DNA from: Oscillospiraceae bacterium
GTDB taxonomy: Bacteria; Bacillota; Clostridia; Oscillospirales; Ruminococcaceae
Direction: 5' to 3'
DNA: 64,000 nucleotides
NCBI GenBank assembly: GCA_017550285.1
Contig: JAFZPP010000011.1
Span: forward strand, 1-64,000
Positions 1 through 8,089 of the stretch are shown piece after piece (the stretch's first letter is position 1; each line of letters starts with the position of its first letter). Below the pieces are notes generated by a model. That model ran no database searches. It had not been told where the DNA came from and saw only the letters and a list, made by a program, of their open reading frames with translations. The position numbers were made by a program, and so were the translations under genes.

Positions 1-1
1 G

Positions 2-262
2 AGAAGAGCGCCTGTCCGTCATACATATGGCAGATATCGGAATGTATACCTGTCTGATGAGGAGATGGGCACACTGCAAGCAGAGTTTCCGACTGACTGG
101 CAGCAAAGGATTGAAGCGGTCTCGGAGTATGTTGCATCAACAGGTAAACATTACAAGAACTTCCTCGCGGTGATCCGTTCCTGGGCAAAGAAAGATCAGA
201 AAACAGTGTCGCAAATCCCGACACAGGTTCAGCCAGTTTATAATCTGGAGGGGATTTTCTGA
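2..262 (+). CDS. Replication initiator/replisome-organiser-like protein, C-terminal fragment (start outside window)
   Basis: The reading frame is open from the window edge, so the gene begins upstream. The visible 86 residues contain the pattern TYGRYRNVYLSDEE, then EFPTDW, then YVASTGKHYKNF and IRSWAKKD. This is the usual C-terminal tail of the helix-turn-helix replication proteins found next to DnaC-like ATPases in Clostridia integrative elements. An internal ATG at 65 is not the real start because the conserved motif begins upstream of it. A helicase loader follows immediately, which supports a role in element replication. Family assignment is from pattern memory and is moderately sure. 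Confidence 0.6.
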   Translation, partial: RRAPVRHTYGRYRNVYLSDEEMGTLQAEFPTDWQQRIEAVSEYVASTGKHYKNFLAVIRSWAKKDQKTVSQIPTQVQPVYNLEGIF

Positions 263-315
263 TGCGGTCGGGACGTTAAATCACAATACCGGCAACTGTC
301 ATTCTCGTAATGGAG

Positions 316-330
316 CCGCGCACTGCGCGG
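316..330. repeat. Perfect 6-bp triloop hairpin just before a ribosome site
   Basis: CCGCGC, loop ACT, GCGCGG forms a perfect hairpin that ends 1 nt before the GGAAGGAGG ribosome site of the DnaC-like gene. It could modulate translation. It resembles other ACT/AGT/GCT triloop hairpins at 13265-13408 and 40184-40232. Confidence 0.55.
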
Positions 331-346
331 TGGAAGGAGGGTTTAC

Positions 347-1189
347 TTGAGGGTTGTCAGAAATATGTTTGATGTTCTTGCGACAAAAGCGGAAGAAGCC
401 ATCCCGATTCGGGACTGTGACTACACCGACGAAGCAACCGGACTTCTCATGTGCGGCAAGTGTCATACGCCGAAGCAGTGCCGACCGTTCCCAAATTCAG
501 ATGAAGCCGTTTACTGCCTGTGTGCCTGCATGAAAGCCGATGATGATGCGATGCGTGAAAGACTTCGGCAGAACGAAATCGAACAGCGGCGGAACATCTG
601 CTTTCACGGTTCCGATCTGATTCGCGCAACCTTCGCTGATGATGACGGGAAAGCGGCATCCCTGACCGAGACCTGCAAAGCGTTTTCTGAAAGAGTGACC
701 GGAGACAGCAGCCGTGACTGGCTGCTGCTCTGGGGCGACTGCGGGACAGGCAAGTCATTCATGGCGGCGTGCATTGCGAATGCTGCGATTGATGCCGGCA
801 TGACGGCGCGGTTCATCACAGTCTCCAAAATCGAACAGCATCTCTGGAACAACCCGGACAAAGCAGCGGTCTATGATGAAATGAATCACACCGGGCTGCT
901 CGTGATTGACGACTTCGGCTGCGAGCGCCGGACAGATTACATGGACGAGATCAAATTCAATCTGATCGACGGACGGCTCCGAAGCGGAAAGCCCTGCGTC
1001 ATCACAACCAATCTCACGCTCAATGATTTTGCAGCGCCCGCCGACCTCACACAGAAACGAATCGTCAGCAGAATGTTTGAGCGAGCGACGACGTTTCATG
1101 TGCAGGGGGAGGACAGACGCTTCACCGCGCTCAAAGAAAGAGCCGCCCGATCATCATCATCAAGCCAAGCAACAACGGAAGAGGAGTGA
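347..1189 (+). CDS. DnaC/IstB-like ATP-binding protein (replicative helicase loader)
   Basis: This 280-residue AAA+ ATPase resembles DnaC-family loaders, which deliver the replicative helicase to DNA during element replication. Walker A is GDCGTGKS at about residues 130-137, Walker B is LLVIDDFG at 184-191, and a sensor-like ITTNLT lies at about 220-225. The N-terminal region has cysteine clusters (CGKC at 36-39, CLCAC near 57-61) that may bind zinc, as in related element proteins. The start is TTG at 347, because an excellent GGAAGGAGG (332-340) sits 6 nt upstream; the in-frame ATG at 365 is too far away. The gene sits between the replication protein and the relaxase. Confidence 0.85.
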   Translation: MRVVRNMFDVLATKAEEAIPIRDCDYTDEATGLLMCGKCHTPKQCRPFPNSDEAVYCLCACMKADDDAMRERLRQNEIEQRRNICFHGSDLIRATFADDDGKAASLTETCKAFSERVTGDSSRDWLLLWGDCGTGKSFMAACIANAAIDAGMTARFITVSKIEQHLWNNPDKAAVYDEMNHTGLLVIDDFGCERRTDYMDEIKFNLIDGRLRSGKPCVITTNLTLNDFAAPADLTQKRIVSRMFERATTFHVQGEDRRFTALKERAARSSSSSQATTEEE

Positions 1190-1196
1190 TGCAGGA

Positions 1197-1556
1197 ATGG
1201 CCGGATTCAAAAACAAGCTCGGTCCGATCAAAGTTTGCCTTGAGAGAGATCAGGTCAACGCGCTGCTCTCGATGCTTGACACGATGGTGCTTGGCGGCAG
1301 TGAGTGCGCGTTCGGTGACATAGCAAAAGCACTCCGCGACAAAATCACGCGCTACGGAAAACCGATCCGGCGCGGTGAATTGGATGAGGTGCAGATCTAC
1401 TTCTTCGACAACGAAGCCGAGAAGATGATCTCGCTGATGAGCCTGTACCTTGCGCTGACCGCAAGAGATATACACGACTACTATCCGGAAATCGGGCATC
1501 GGTATTGCAAAGGGTTTGGGAATTCCCAAGCTGCGGAGCTGACAGAGACCACCTGA
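1197..1556 (+). CDS. Small hypothetical protein of the mobile element
   Basis: This 119-residue protein starts at ATG 1197, only 7 nt after the DnaC-like stop, with GAGGAG at 1181-1186 as ribosome site. The frame is open further upstream, but that would overlap the loader and lacks a ribosome site. The sequence is mostly soluble and mixed-charge, with no signal peptide, membrane helix or motif that I recognise. Its tight spacing after the helicase loader and position before the relaxase suggest an accessory role in element maintenance. The function is unknown. Confidence 0.6.
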   Translation: MAGFKNKLGPIKVCLERDQVNALLSMLDTMVLGGSECAFGDIAKALRDKITRYGKPIRRGELDEVQIYFFDNEAEKMISLMSLYLALTARDIHDYYPEIGHRYCKGFGNSQAAELTETT

Positions 1557-1567
1557 GAGCCCCTGAA

Positions 1568-1608
1568 ATCAGTAGTGCATGGACGGACACCCGTCATGCA
1601 TTACTGAT
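1568..1608. other. Candidate origin of transfer (long inverted repeat before the relaxase)
   Basis: Left arm 1568-1586 and right arm 1591-1608 form an inverted repeat of about 18 bp around the loop ACAC, with one mismatch and one bulged base. It lies in the 142-bp gap directly upstream of the MOBV relaxase, where such relaxases usually have their nick site, and has no T-tract that would make it a terminator. The oriT call is inference. Confidence 0.45.
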
Positions 1609-1698
1609 ATTGGGTAATCTATTGGTTAAGTTTGCAAAACGGTACAAAAAGCGTGATTTCAGCTGTTCTCCGGCTGAAAAAAGAGAGAAGGAGGACAA

Positions 1699-3606
1699 AT
1701 GGAACGATTCAGTATCAGCGTCACACTCGGCAAAGCAAGTAATCCCCACGGCGCAAACCTCGCACACAATAACCGTGACTTCATTGCAAGAAACATCCGC
1801 CGCGATCAGATGCAGAACAACATTTTCTTCAAGCAGCAGGATGTCCGGGAAGCATACTCGGAACTGTTCGGCGCAGCAATCGACGATTACAATGCAAAAC
1901 AGAAGCAGCCCTGCCGACGCATCAAAGACTACTACTCGCACATCAAATCCGGCAAAAGAGAGGAGCCGTTCTATGAAGTGATCGTGCAGCTCGGTGACTG
2001 CAAGGACACACCCTGCGGAAGTCCCCGCGCAGAAATCGCTCAGAAGATTCTCGCAGAGTATGCTGAGAAGTTTCAGGAGCGAAACAAAAACCTTCATGTG
2101 TTCAACAGCGTCATGCATCTCGACGAAGCATCACCGCATCTGCACATTGACTTCGTGCCGTTCTATACTGAGGGACGACAGCGCGGACTGAGCAAAGGCG
2201 TTTCGATGCGGGCTGCATTGAAAGAGATGGGAATCACTGCAAAGAACAGCGGCGTCAATCAGTTGGTGATCTGGGAGGAGCGTGAACGGCGTGAGTTGGA
2301 ACAACTGCTCCGGCAGCATGAATGTCAGCGCGAAGACAAGCAAGCACATCATCATCATCTCACAGTTGAGGAATACAAGAGCTGGCAGGACGCCAAACGG
2401 AACTCGGCAGTCTTTCGTGAGAAGCAGCGTGTTGAAGCAGAAGATATCCGGAACGCACTCCGGATGAAACAGCAGATTGAGCAGCTGACATCCATCAACG
2501 CTACGATGAAACAGCAGATGTATTCACGGTACAAGTCGTTCTTCTATGCGGATGATGACAAGCGATCGTTCGTGCAGGCGGCACTCGATCGGGAGAAGAT
2601 CCCGTACCGCGAAACAGAGAACGGCTTTGAGGCGCAGGAATGTTTTGTCGATGCGATCAGACGAATTGAAGCGCAGTACAAGAAACAGCCGACCTCCCGG
2701 CGTGACAAACTTCGCGATGACATTGATCGGATGCTGATGATGTCAAAAGATTTCGATCAGCTTTTGCAGCGGCTCTGCGATTCGCACTACGAGATCAGGC
2801 TCGGCAAATACATTGCAGTCAGACCGGCGGACGGCAAGAATTACATCCGGCTGAAATCGCTCGGCAGCGCTTACAGTGAGGATGTGCTGCGGAACCGGCT
2901 GGAGATCAAGGCATCCTATGAGAGAAATCTCGCACAGATGATTCAGGCGGCAAGAGATATGCACGCGCCAAACATCCGCGTTCTCGAAATGATGCAGCGC
3001 TACACGGTTTGTTTTTCAGACGGGTACCTCCCCGTCCGCAAGAAGAACCCGAAAGGCATTCTGTCGTGGCAGAATGATGCCGAGCTGGATAGACTGACCG
3101 CGTTGAATGCGAAGATCAATCAGGGCGCGACGCTCAATTCGCTGCGGCGGGATGCAGAGCAGAAGCAGCAGGAGGTCAACGAGTTGACAGAGCGTCTGGA
3201 AGAACTCGACAGCTATGTGCGGCATCATGAGGATTTGGTGGAATGTGCGCAGATTGTGTATTACGACAAGCAGTCCACCCGGTTCACGCCGGAAGAGGCA
3301 CGCGAAATGCTCAGGAAGGAGTCTTATCTTAACGCGGGCAACTGGCGGGAATCGGAGCAACGGATTGAAAAAGCCAAATCATACCGGCAGAATGTGACTG
3401 ACAATCTGCGGCAGGCAGAAGCGGAACTGCGCGAGGCGGTCGGTTATCTGACCACTGCAGAGCAGGTGCTCGGCGGCTCTTTCCTGCAAGTGCTGGAACG
3501 GCAGGAGGATCAGCGACGAAAAGCGGAGAGCGGTGCTGTCCCGAACGGTCATACCGATGCCGATGCGCCGCAGGAACCGCCGCGGATGTCTTCGCGGCGG
3601 AAATGA
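1699..3606 (+). CDS. MOBV (Mob/Pre) family relaxase
   Basis: This 635-residue protein nicks DNA at oriT to start conjugal transfer. The N-terminal domain shows the two family motifs: HNNR at about 23-26 with a following RN, and the metal-binding HLDEASPHLHIDFVP at about 140-154. The rest is long, charged and coiled-coil-like, with a His-rich run near residue 218, and ends in a low-complexity basic tail. AAGGAGG ends about 5 nt before the ATG. The length fits the larger members of the family carried by Clostridia integrative elements. A candidate oriT lies just upstream. No coupling protein or type IV secretion gene is visible, so it may be mobilised in trans. Confidence 0.88.
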   Translation: MERFSISVTLGKASNPHGANLAHNNRDFIARNIRRDQMQNNIFFKQQDVREAYSELFGAAIDDYNAKQKQPCRRIKDYYSHIKSGKREEPFYEVIVQLGDCKDTPCGSPRAEIAQKILAEYAEKFQERNKNLHVFNSVMHLDEASPHLHIDFVPFYTEGRQRGLSKGVSMRAALKEMGITAKNSGVNQLVIWEERERRELEQLLRQHECQREDKQAHHHHLTVEEYKSWQDAKRNSAVFREKQRVEAEDIRNALRMKQQIEQLTSINATMKQQMYSRYKSFFYADDDKRSFVQAALDREKIPYRETENGFEAQECFVDAIRRIEAQYKKQPTSRRDKLRDDIDRMLMMSKDFDQLLQRLCDSHYEIRLGKYIAVRPADGKNYIRLKSLGSAYSEDVLRNRLEIKASYERNLAQMIQAARDMHAPNIRVLEMMQRYTVCFSDGYLPVRKKNPKGILSWQNDAELDRLTALNAKINQGATLNSLRRDAEQKQQEVNELTERLEELDSYVRHHEDLVECAQIVYYDKQSTRFTPEEAREMLRKESYLNAGNWRESEQRIEKAKSYRQNVTDNLRQAEAELREAVGYLTTAEQVLGGSFLQVLERQEDQRRKAESGAVPNGHTDADAPQEPPRMSSRRK

Positions 3607-3632
3607 GCTCCAACAACAAAAGGGTATAACGA

Positions 3633-3666
3633 AACGGGAACCGGCTGTGTGTCGGTTCCCGTTCTT
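3633..3666. terminator. Bidirectional terminator between relaxase and dockerin gene
   Basis: A perfect 11-bp stem (3633-3643 with 3653-3663) and 9-nt loop lies between two convergent genes, with a T-rich stretch on the plus side. Confidence 0.75.
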
Positions 3667-3673
3667 CATCGTA

Positions 3674-5263
3674 TTACTTTTGTATCAGCATTCGTTTGAG
3701 AAGTGTCAGATCAATGGCATTCAGCTTACCGTCGTTGTTCATGTCACCGGCTCTCCAAATTGTCATTCCAACTGAATCATCGGTTGTCAGCCACTTCACC
3801 AGAAGTTCTGCATCCGCTGCGCTGATCTTTCCGTCTGCATTGATATCGCCTTGTACTGTCTCATCAAGCGAAACAAAAGTATACCCGTTTTCAGCGGCAT
3901 AAAACTGTGCTTCCGTATCAGAATACCCTTTGATGACGCAGTCTTCATCAGCAATCAGAATCTGCTCTGCGGTCAGCGGATCAATCAGCACACCTTTCTG
4001 GATATACGGATTATGTAGCACGCCCACGATTTCAGTGCTTTTCGGAATCGTCAGTTCTCTCAGGGCTGTACCGGAAAAAGCATCCTGCCCTAAATATTTC
4101 AGATTATCCGGCAGCGTCACTTCTTCCAGTTTGGACAGATCTTTAAATGCCCAGCAAGCAATTTCCTCTGCACTGGTGATTACAGCCGACTTTACTTCAG
4201 GACATCGCGGACATACACGTAACCCAATCTTCTTTACATGCAGACTGACGGATTCCAGTTTCGGACAGGACATAAAGAGTCCATCCGAGAGTTCCAGTTC
4301 CGGCGCATAGATTTCCGCTTCCTTTAGATACGGCATATTGACAAAAGTCTGAACATTGGTATAACATTCCGGAATCACCAGTTTCGTAATTCCGGTATCT
4401 GCGAGTCTTGCGGATATACCGGTCACAGTATATCCGTCCAGTTTATCCGGCAATATCACCGGTTCAGTAATCGGCTCCACATCGCTTCCATTCGGCAGCG
4501 TACATCCGATGATCTGCGCCGTTCCGGCGGCATCATCCGTTACGATGTATTCCCAGAACCCGGAAGTATGCACCTCCAAGTTGTGATTCTCAATCCATCG
4601 CTCAGCTTGGATGTCACCGGCATAGAGAATACCTCCGTCTGTTTGTTCTACCCAGTTTCCGAAACAAAAATCTGCAACACGATCCGCTTCTTCCGGATCC
4701 GGCATCTTATCAAATCTGATTTGATAAAATGGACCGCCTGCACCTGCCTGTGCGACCACACGCTCACGCCCGTTATCATCTAGCCAATATTCATCAATCT
4801 CGGATGGCTGACCAAATTCATATGCGGCGTATAAATCATAGTACGCAATATCAGGATAAAAAGGAATGGGGCTATATCCGGTCATATCAGCAAGCAGTTT
4901 CTGATTATCCAGTGAAATGCGTTCCGGCGCAACACCAGTTTTGATCGTCTGCCGCGCATACGGACACAGAAGCAGCTGCGGCGCGCTGCGCTCTGTAAGA
5001 AAGATCGTTCGGCACATAGCTAGCTGTTCCGAAGACAACGCATCCTTATCCGTTACACAAAGACTGTATTTGAGAAATCGATCAAACAGTTCATCATCTG
5101 TTGGCAGCACGGTCTGTTTCTTTGGCAGCTGGTTTTCCAAATAAAGGGAGCGCTGATATTGCATAGCCTCGTCATTCTCAGCATACGCAAATACTGCTTG
5201 CTGAGACATAAAAATGATTGATGCCAGAAGCGAGCTGATTATTGCTAACATTCTTTTTTTCAT
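3674..5263 (-). CDS. Secreted leucine-rich (BspA-like) protein with C-terminal type I dockerin
   Basis: This 529-residue protein has a signal peptide (MKKRMLAIIS, a hydrophobic core, cleavage probably after AYA). The middle part, roughly residues 240-445, carries BspA-like leucine-rich repeats (TVTGISARL, ITKLVIP, LEEVTLPDNLKYLG). The last 58 residues are a dockerin with two F-hand repeats, GDINADGKISAADAELL and GDMNNDGKLNAIDLTLL, which anchor proteins to cohesins on a cellulosome scaffold. The start is ATG 5263, because AAGGTG lies 6 nt upstream; in-frame ATGs at 5269 and 5290 are less well placed. It is convergent with the relaxase and may be cargo of the element or a host gene. Confidence 0.82.
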   Translation of the reverse strand: MKKRMLAIISSLLASIIFMSQQAVFAYAENDEAMQYQRSLYLENQLPKKQTVLPTDDELFDRFLKYSLCVTDKDALSSEQLAMCRTIFLTERSAPQLLLCPYARQTIKTGVAPERISLDNQKLLADMTGYSPIPFYPDIAYYDLYAAYEFGQPSEIDEYWLDDNGRERVVAQAGAGGPFYQIRFDKMPDPEEADRVADFCFGNWVEQTDGGILYAGDIQAERWIENHNLEVHTSGFWEYIVTDDAAGTAQIIGCTLPNGSDVEPITEPVILPDKLDGYTVTGISARLADTGITKLVIPECYTNVQTFVNMPYLKEAEIYAPELELSDGLFMSCPKLESVSLHVKKIGLRVCPRCPEVKSAVITSAEEIACWAFKDLSKLEEVTLPDNLKYLGQDAFSGTALRELTIPKSTEIVGVLHNPYIQKGVLIDPLTAEQILIADEDCVIKGYSDTEAQFYAAENGYTFVSLDETVQGDINADGKISAADAELLVKWLTTDDSVGMTIWRAGDMNNDGKLNAIDLTLLKRMLIQK

Positions 5264-5332
5264 ATCCATCACCTTCAAAGTATAAAGCATACATGAATGT
5301 ATTTCATGGGAACGGTTGAAAAAACATCTGTC

Positions 5333-5353
5333 ATACTAATTATACATTAGTAT
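5333..5353. promoter_or_regulatory. Operator-like palindrome over the -10 of the dockerin gene
   Basis: ATACTAAT, spacer TATAC, ATTAGTAT is a perfect 8-bp inverted repeat covering the -10 element of the minus-strand promoter. This geometry suits a dimeric repressor; the regulator is unknown. Confidence 0.45.
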
Positions 5354-5368
5354 AACGGCTGTTGTCAA
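5339..5368 (-). promoter_or_regulatory. Promoter of the dockerin/LRR gene
   Basis: Read on the minus strand, TTGACA (5363-5368) and TATAAT (5339-5344) are separated by 18 bp and lie about 75 nt upstream of the start codon. Confidence 0.65.
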
Positions 5369-5502
5369 CCCAATCCGCAATTGGCATCATGTACAAAAAG
5401 CGGACTCGAATTTCTCTGTTTTCAACAAACGCCATTTTCGCAAGAATTTCCTAAAATTCTCAAAAAACCGGCTCGTTGTTCGCTCAAAAAGCGCGCAGCT
5501 TG

Positions 5503-5541
5503 GTGTCCAAATTTCTCCGTAGTGTCCAAATAGTGTCCAAA
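5503..5541. repeat. Three direct copies of GTGTCCAAA near the tRNA-Lys 3' end
   Basis: Copies start at 5503, 5522 and 5533; the last two are an 11-bp tandem repeat. Short direct repeats beside a tRNA attachment site are often integrase arm or excisionase sites. Apart from the promoter, operator and terminator listed separately, I see nothing else in the gene-free stretch 5264-5611. Confidence 0.5.
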
Positions 5542-5556
5542 GCCCATTTTGCAATA

Positions 5557-5595
5557 AAATACGCTGTTCTCCCGATACAGGAAAACAGCGTATTT
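5557..5595 (-). terminator. Hairpin downstream of tRNA-Lys
   Basis: A perfect 12-bp stem (5557-5568 with 5584-5595) and 15-nt loop begins 17 nt after the tRNA 3' end on the minus strand. The T-tract is weak. Confidence 0.6.
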
Positions 5596-5611
5596 ACGAA
5601 ATATTCATGAG

Positions 5612-5684
5612 TGAGAAATGAGGGGCTCGAACCCTCGACCCTCTCCTTAAAAGGGAGATGCTCTGCCAACTGAGCTAATTTCTC
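5612..5684 (-). tRNA. tRNA-Lys (anticodon TTT)
   Basis: The minus strand folds into a full cloverleaf. The 7-bp acceptor stem pairs GAGAAAT with ATTTCTC, and the D arm is AGCTCAGTTGGCAGAGC. The anticodon stem TCTCC/GGAGA carries loop CTTTTAA, giving UUU for lysine, and the T arm is GAGGGTTCGAGCCCCTC. The discriminator base is A and CCA is not encoded. The 3' end points toward the mobile element. Confidence 0.95.
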
Positions 5685-5699
5685 ATCTGCAACTTAGAT

Positions 5700-5728
5700 A
5701 TTATAGCATAAAACGAGCGATTTGTCAA
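5700..5728 (-). promoter_or_regulatory. Promoter of tRNA-Lys
   Basis: On the minus strand TTGACA (5723-5728), a 17-bp spacer ending in TGC, and TATAAT (5700-5705) lie 15 nt upstream of the tRNA. Confidence 0.8.
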
Positions 5729-5755
5729 GTGGTTTCGGATAAATCACAACAGTCC

Positions 5756-5784
5756 GGAGAAAAACAGCGCTGCTGTTTTTCTCC
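5756..5784 (-). terminator. Terminator of the rpmG-rplA operon
   Basis: A perfect 13-bp stem with loop GCT (5769-5771) lies 18 bp past the rplA stop codon and before the tRNA promoter. Confidence 0.75.
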
Positions 5785-5802
5785 GCTGCGTGAAATCAGA
5801 AA

Positions 5803-6498
5803 TCAGACACCAAACTTCGTGGTGAGAACCGGAACACCGACGCCCATTGTAGAAGCAACGGTGACAGAGCGCAGGTAAGTACCCTTTGCTGCTGCCGGCT
5901 TTGCCTTAACGACTGCCTCGAGCAGGGTATTGAAGTTCTCCTCGAGCTTCTCAGCGCCGAAGGAAACCTTGCCGATCGGGCAGTGGATAATGTTGGACTT
6001 ATCGAGTCTGTACTCGATCTTACCGGCTTTTGCCTCCTGAACTGCCTTTGCGACATCCGGAGAAACGGTACCGGCCTTCGGGTTCGGCATCAAGCCGCGC
6101 GGACCGAGAACCTTACCGAGACGACCGACAACGCCCATCATGTCCGGAGAAGCGATGACAACATCGAAATCCATCCAGTTTTCCTTCTGGATCTTCTCAA
6201 CGAGGTCCAGACCGCCGACGAACTCTGCGCCTGCTGCCTTTGCAGCCTCATACTTATCCTCCTTGCAGAAGACAAGCACGCGAACGGACTTACCGGTACC
6301 GTTCGGCAGAACGACAGCGCCGCGGACCTGTTGGTCTGCGTGACGGGAATCAACGCCGAGGCGGATATGTGCCTCAACGGTCTCATCAAACTTTGCCTTT
6401 GCGAGCTGGCAAACAGTGCCAAGAGCCTCATTCGGCTCATAAAGCTTTGCCGCATCGAGTGCCTTTGCACTCTCGACATACTTCTTACCGTGTTTCAT
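5803..6498 (-). CDS. rplA: 50S ribosomal protein L1
   Basis: This 231-residue protein is the normal length for L1, which forms the mobile stalk at the ribosomal E site and can repress its own operon. The family motif [20 protein letters not shown] is present, as are the N-terminal MKHGKKY and the C-terminal [20 protein letters not shown] precedes the ATG. It is the last gene of the rpmG-secE-nusG-rplK-rplA operon and is followed by a strong hairpin, so the L10 and L7/L12 genes do not follow here as they do in many Firmicutes. Confidence 0.98.
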   Translation of the reverse strand: MKHGKKYVESAKALDAAKLYEPNEALGTVCQLAKAKFDETVEAHIRLGVDSRHADQQVRGAVVLPNGTGKSVRVLVFCKEDKYEAAKAAGAEFVGGLDLVEKIQKENWMDFDVVIASPDMMGVVGRLGKVLGPRGLMPNPKAGTVSPDVAKAVQEAKAGKIEYRLDKSNIIHCPIGKVSFGAEKLEENFNTLLEAVVKAKPAAAKGTYLRSVTVASTMGVGVPVLTTKFGV

Positions 6499-6603
6499 CT
6501 ATGAAATACTCCTTTATCATCATTCTGTGGTATACCGGAAGCAGGGATTTGCTTTCCGGCTTGGCGGAAAAATCCTCCCACAGGGCAGATGCCCTGAAGC
6601 GGA

Positions 6604-7029
6604 TCAGTCTGCAACAACGACGCCCATAGAGCGAGCGGTGCCTGCGATCATGCTCATTGCAGCTTCGAGGGAAGCAGCGTTCAGGTCGGGCATCTTCTTC
6701 TCAGCGATCTGCTTGATCTGCTCTTTGGTGATGGTTGCAACCTTATTCTTGTTCGGAACACCGGACGCCTTATCAATGCCGCAAGCCTTCTTGATGAGGA
6801 CAGCAGCAGGCGGAGTCTTGGTGATAAAGGTGAAGGAACGGTCTGCATAAACGGTAATAACAACCGGAATGATCATGCCTGCCTCATTCTTTGTACGCTC
6901 ATTGAACTCCTTGCAGAAGCCCATGATGTTCACGCCGTGCTGACCGAGCGCCGGACCGACAGGCGGAGCAGGAGTTGCCTTGCCTGCGGCGATCTGAAGC
7001 TTAATAAAGCCAACTACTTTTTGTGCCAT
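6604..7029 (-). CDS. rplK: 50S ribosomal protein L11
   Basis: This 141-residue protein matches L11 over its full length: [12 protein letters not shown] and the [17 protein letters not shown] proline hinge in the N-terminal domain, and the RNA-binding C-terminal domain with [10 protein letters not shown]11 is part of the GTPase-associated centre with 23S rRNA. GGAGGG lies just before the ATG. The 105-bp gap before rplA contains two short hairpins (about 6535-6559 and 6581-6596). Whether these are the L1-binding site cannot be told from sequence alone. Confidence 0.98.
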   Translation of the reverse strand: MAQKVVGFIKLQIAAGKATPAPPVGPALGQHGVNIMGFCKEFNERTKNEAGMIIPVVITVYADRSFTFITKTPPAAVLIKKACGIDKASGVPNKNKVATITKEQIKQIAEKKMPDLNAASLEAAMSMIAGTARSMGVVVAD

Positions 7030-7154
7030 GGTATTTTACCCTCCAAATAATGTGGTGTATGGCGGGATATCCGCACATCCGGTGCTGAATATCTCTCCCA
7101 CGACAGCGGGATTTATAAGGGATGCGCTGTCTGCATCCGAAAGGACGGTTCTGA

Positions 7155-7691
7155 TTAGTTCTCGCGTGCGACTTCTGTCAGTGCGAGCTTGGTCGGTGTC
7201 TGCTGACCGAACATCGAAACGAGCACCTCGCAGGTACCCTCCTCGATATTGATGCTCTGCACCACACCGGTAAAGCCGTCCATTGCAGTACCGACGATCC
7301 GGACGGAATCTCCGATACTGAGATTGATCTCGACGGTTTCTCCGAGATCGACGCCCATTGCCGCGATTTCGCCGGCTGTCAGCGGAATCGGCTGATTGGG
7401 GTCTGCACCGAGGAAGCCCGTGACGCCGCGGATACTGCGGATCAGGTAGGCGACCTCATCATCGTGGATCATATGCACGAGCACATAGCCGGGGAAGATC
7501 TTTCTGGTGATCTCCTTTTCCTTGCCGTCGGTAATCTCGCGCACCTGTTCAGTCGGAATCTGCACCTCAAGGATTTTATCGGTGAGCTGCTGATTTTCCG
7601 CCTTTTTCACAATGCTCTGCGCAACCTTGTTCTCATAGCCGGAATAGGTATGAATTACATACCACTCTGGTTTCGGGGTTTTATCACTCAT
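7155..7691 (-). CDS. nusG: Transcription elongation/antitermination factor NusG
   Basis: This 178-residue NusG has an N-terminal NGN domain (PEWYVIHTYSGYENKVA, FPGYVLVHM) and a C-terminal KOW domain (GDSVRIVGTAMDGFTGVV). It binds RNA polymerase, and in many bacteria it couples to ribosomes or Rho. I take ATG 7691 (MSDKTPKPEW) as start because AGGGA lies 8-9 nt upstream. The longer frame from 7718 adds nine residues and has no ribosome site. It lies between secE and rplK, the standard order. Confidence 0.97.
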   Translation of the reverse strand: MSDKTPKPEWYVIHTYSGYENKVAQSIVKKAENQQLTDKILEVQIPTEQVREITDGKEKEITRKIFPGYVLVHMIHDDEVAYLIRSIRGVTGFLGADPNQPIPLTAGEIAAMGVDLGETVEINLSIGDSVRIVGTAMDGFTGVVQSINIEEGTCEVLVSMFGQQTPTKLALTEVAREN

Positions 7692-7759
7692 TACGAATTC
7701 CCTGCTTTCTTCGATCATTGCGCTTTCGCGTTGGATTGTGCTTCGCAGATCGCATCATC

Positions 7760-8026
7760 TTACGATTTGCCGCTGATTGCAAGCTGGAAGAGCCAAAGGA
7801 AACCTTTGTCCAGCAGGAATGTGAAAGCGGCGAATCCGAGCATGGCTGCGAACACAACGATGCTGTTGTTTACAACAGTTTTCTTGTCAGGCCAGACAAC
7901 CTTTTTCAGTTCAAGCTTGAGATCCTTGAACCACTTGGAAATTCCGCCCTGCTTCTTGGACTTGTCCTTTTTCTTGCTGTCTTTTTCCTTCTTTTCGGAA
8001 ACAGCAAGCTCCTTGTCCTTCGCCAT
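7760..8026 (-). CDS. secE: Preprotein translocase subunit SecE
   Basis: This 88-residue protein has a very lysine-rich N-terminal extension, then GISKWFKDLKLELKKVVWPDKK, the conserved amphipathic helix, and a single membrane helix at roughly residues 53-82. SecE stabilises SecY in the Sec channel. It sits directly before nusG, as in most bacteria. AAGGAAC precedes the ATG. Length and topology fit the short Firmicutes type. Confidence 0.96.
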   Translation of the reverse strand: MAKDKELAVSEKKEKDSKKKDKSKKQGGISKWFKDLKLELKKVVWPDKKTVVNNSIVVFAAMLGFAAFTFLLDKGFLWLFQLAISGKS

Positions 8027-8089
8027 GGTTTGTTCCTTTCTGCTGATACATCCGGATTGCCGGAATGCATCTATGCGGTTCCCGGATTC

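Larger units (their letters stand above)
1..3606. mobile_element. Right end of a mobilisable or conjugative element (left end outside window)
   Basis: Four consecutive plus-strand genes form a typical element module: the C-terminus of a replication protein, a DnaC/IstB-like helicase loader, a small unknown protein and a MOBV relaxase. A tRNA-Lys lies about 2 kb to the right with its 3' end facing these genes, the usual orientation for tRNA-integrated elements. The exact right border is not visible; it could be just after the relaxase or at the tRNA at about 5612. No integrase is seen in this window. Confidence 0.6.

Noticed and set aside
5484-5669. A minus-strand open frame containing MAEHLPFKERVEGSSP
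   Set aside because: This is the translated tRNA-Lys gene.
7692-7718. A nine-residue N-terminal extension of NusG
   Set aside because: The upstream ATG has no ribosome site; MSDKTPKPEWYV at 7691 aligns with known NusG starts.
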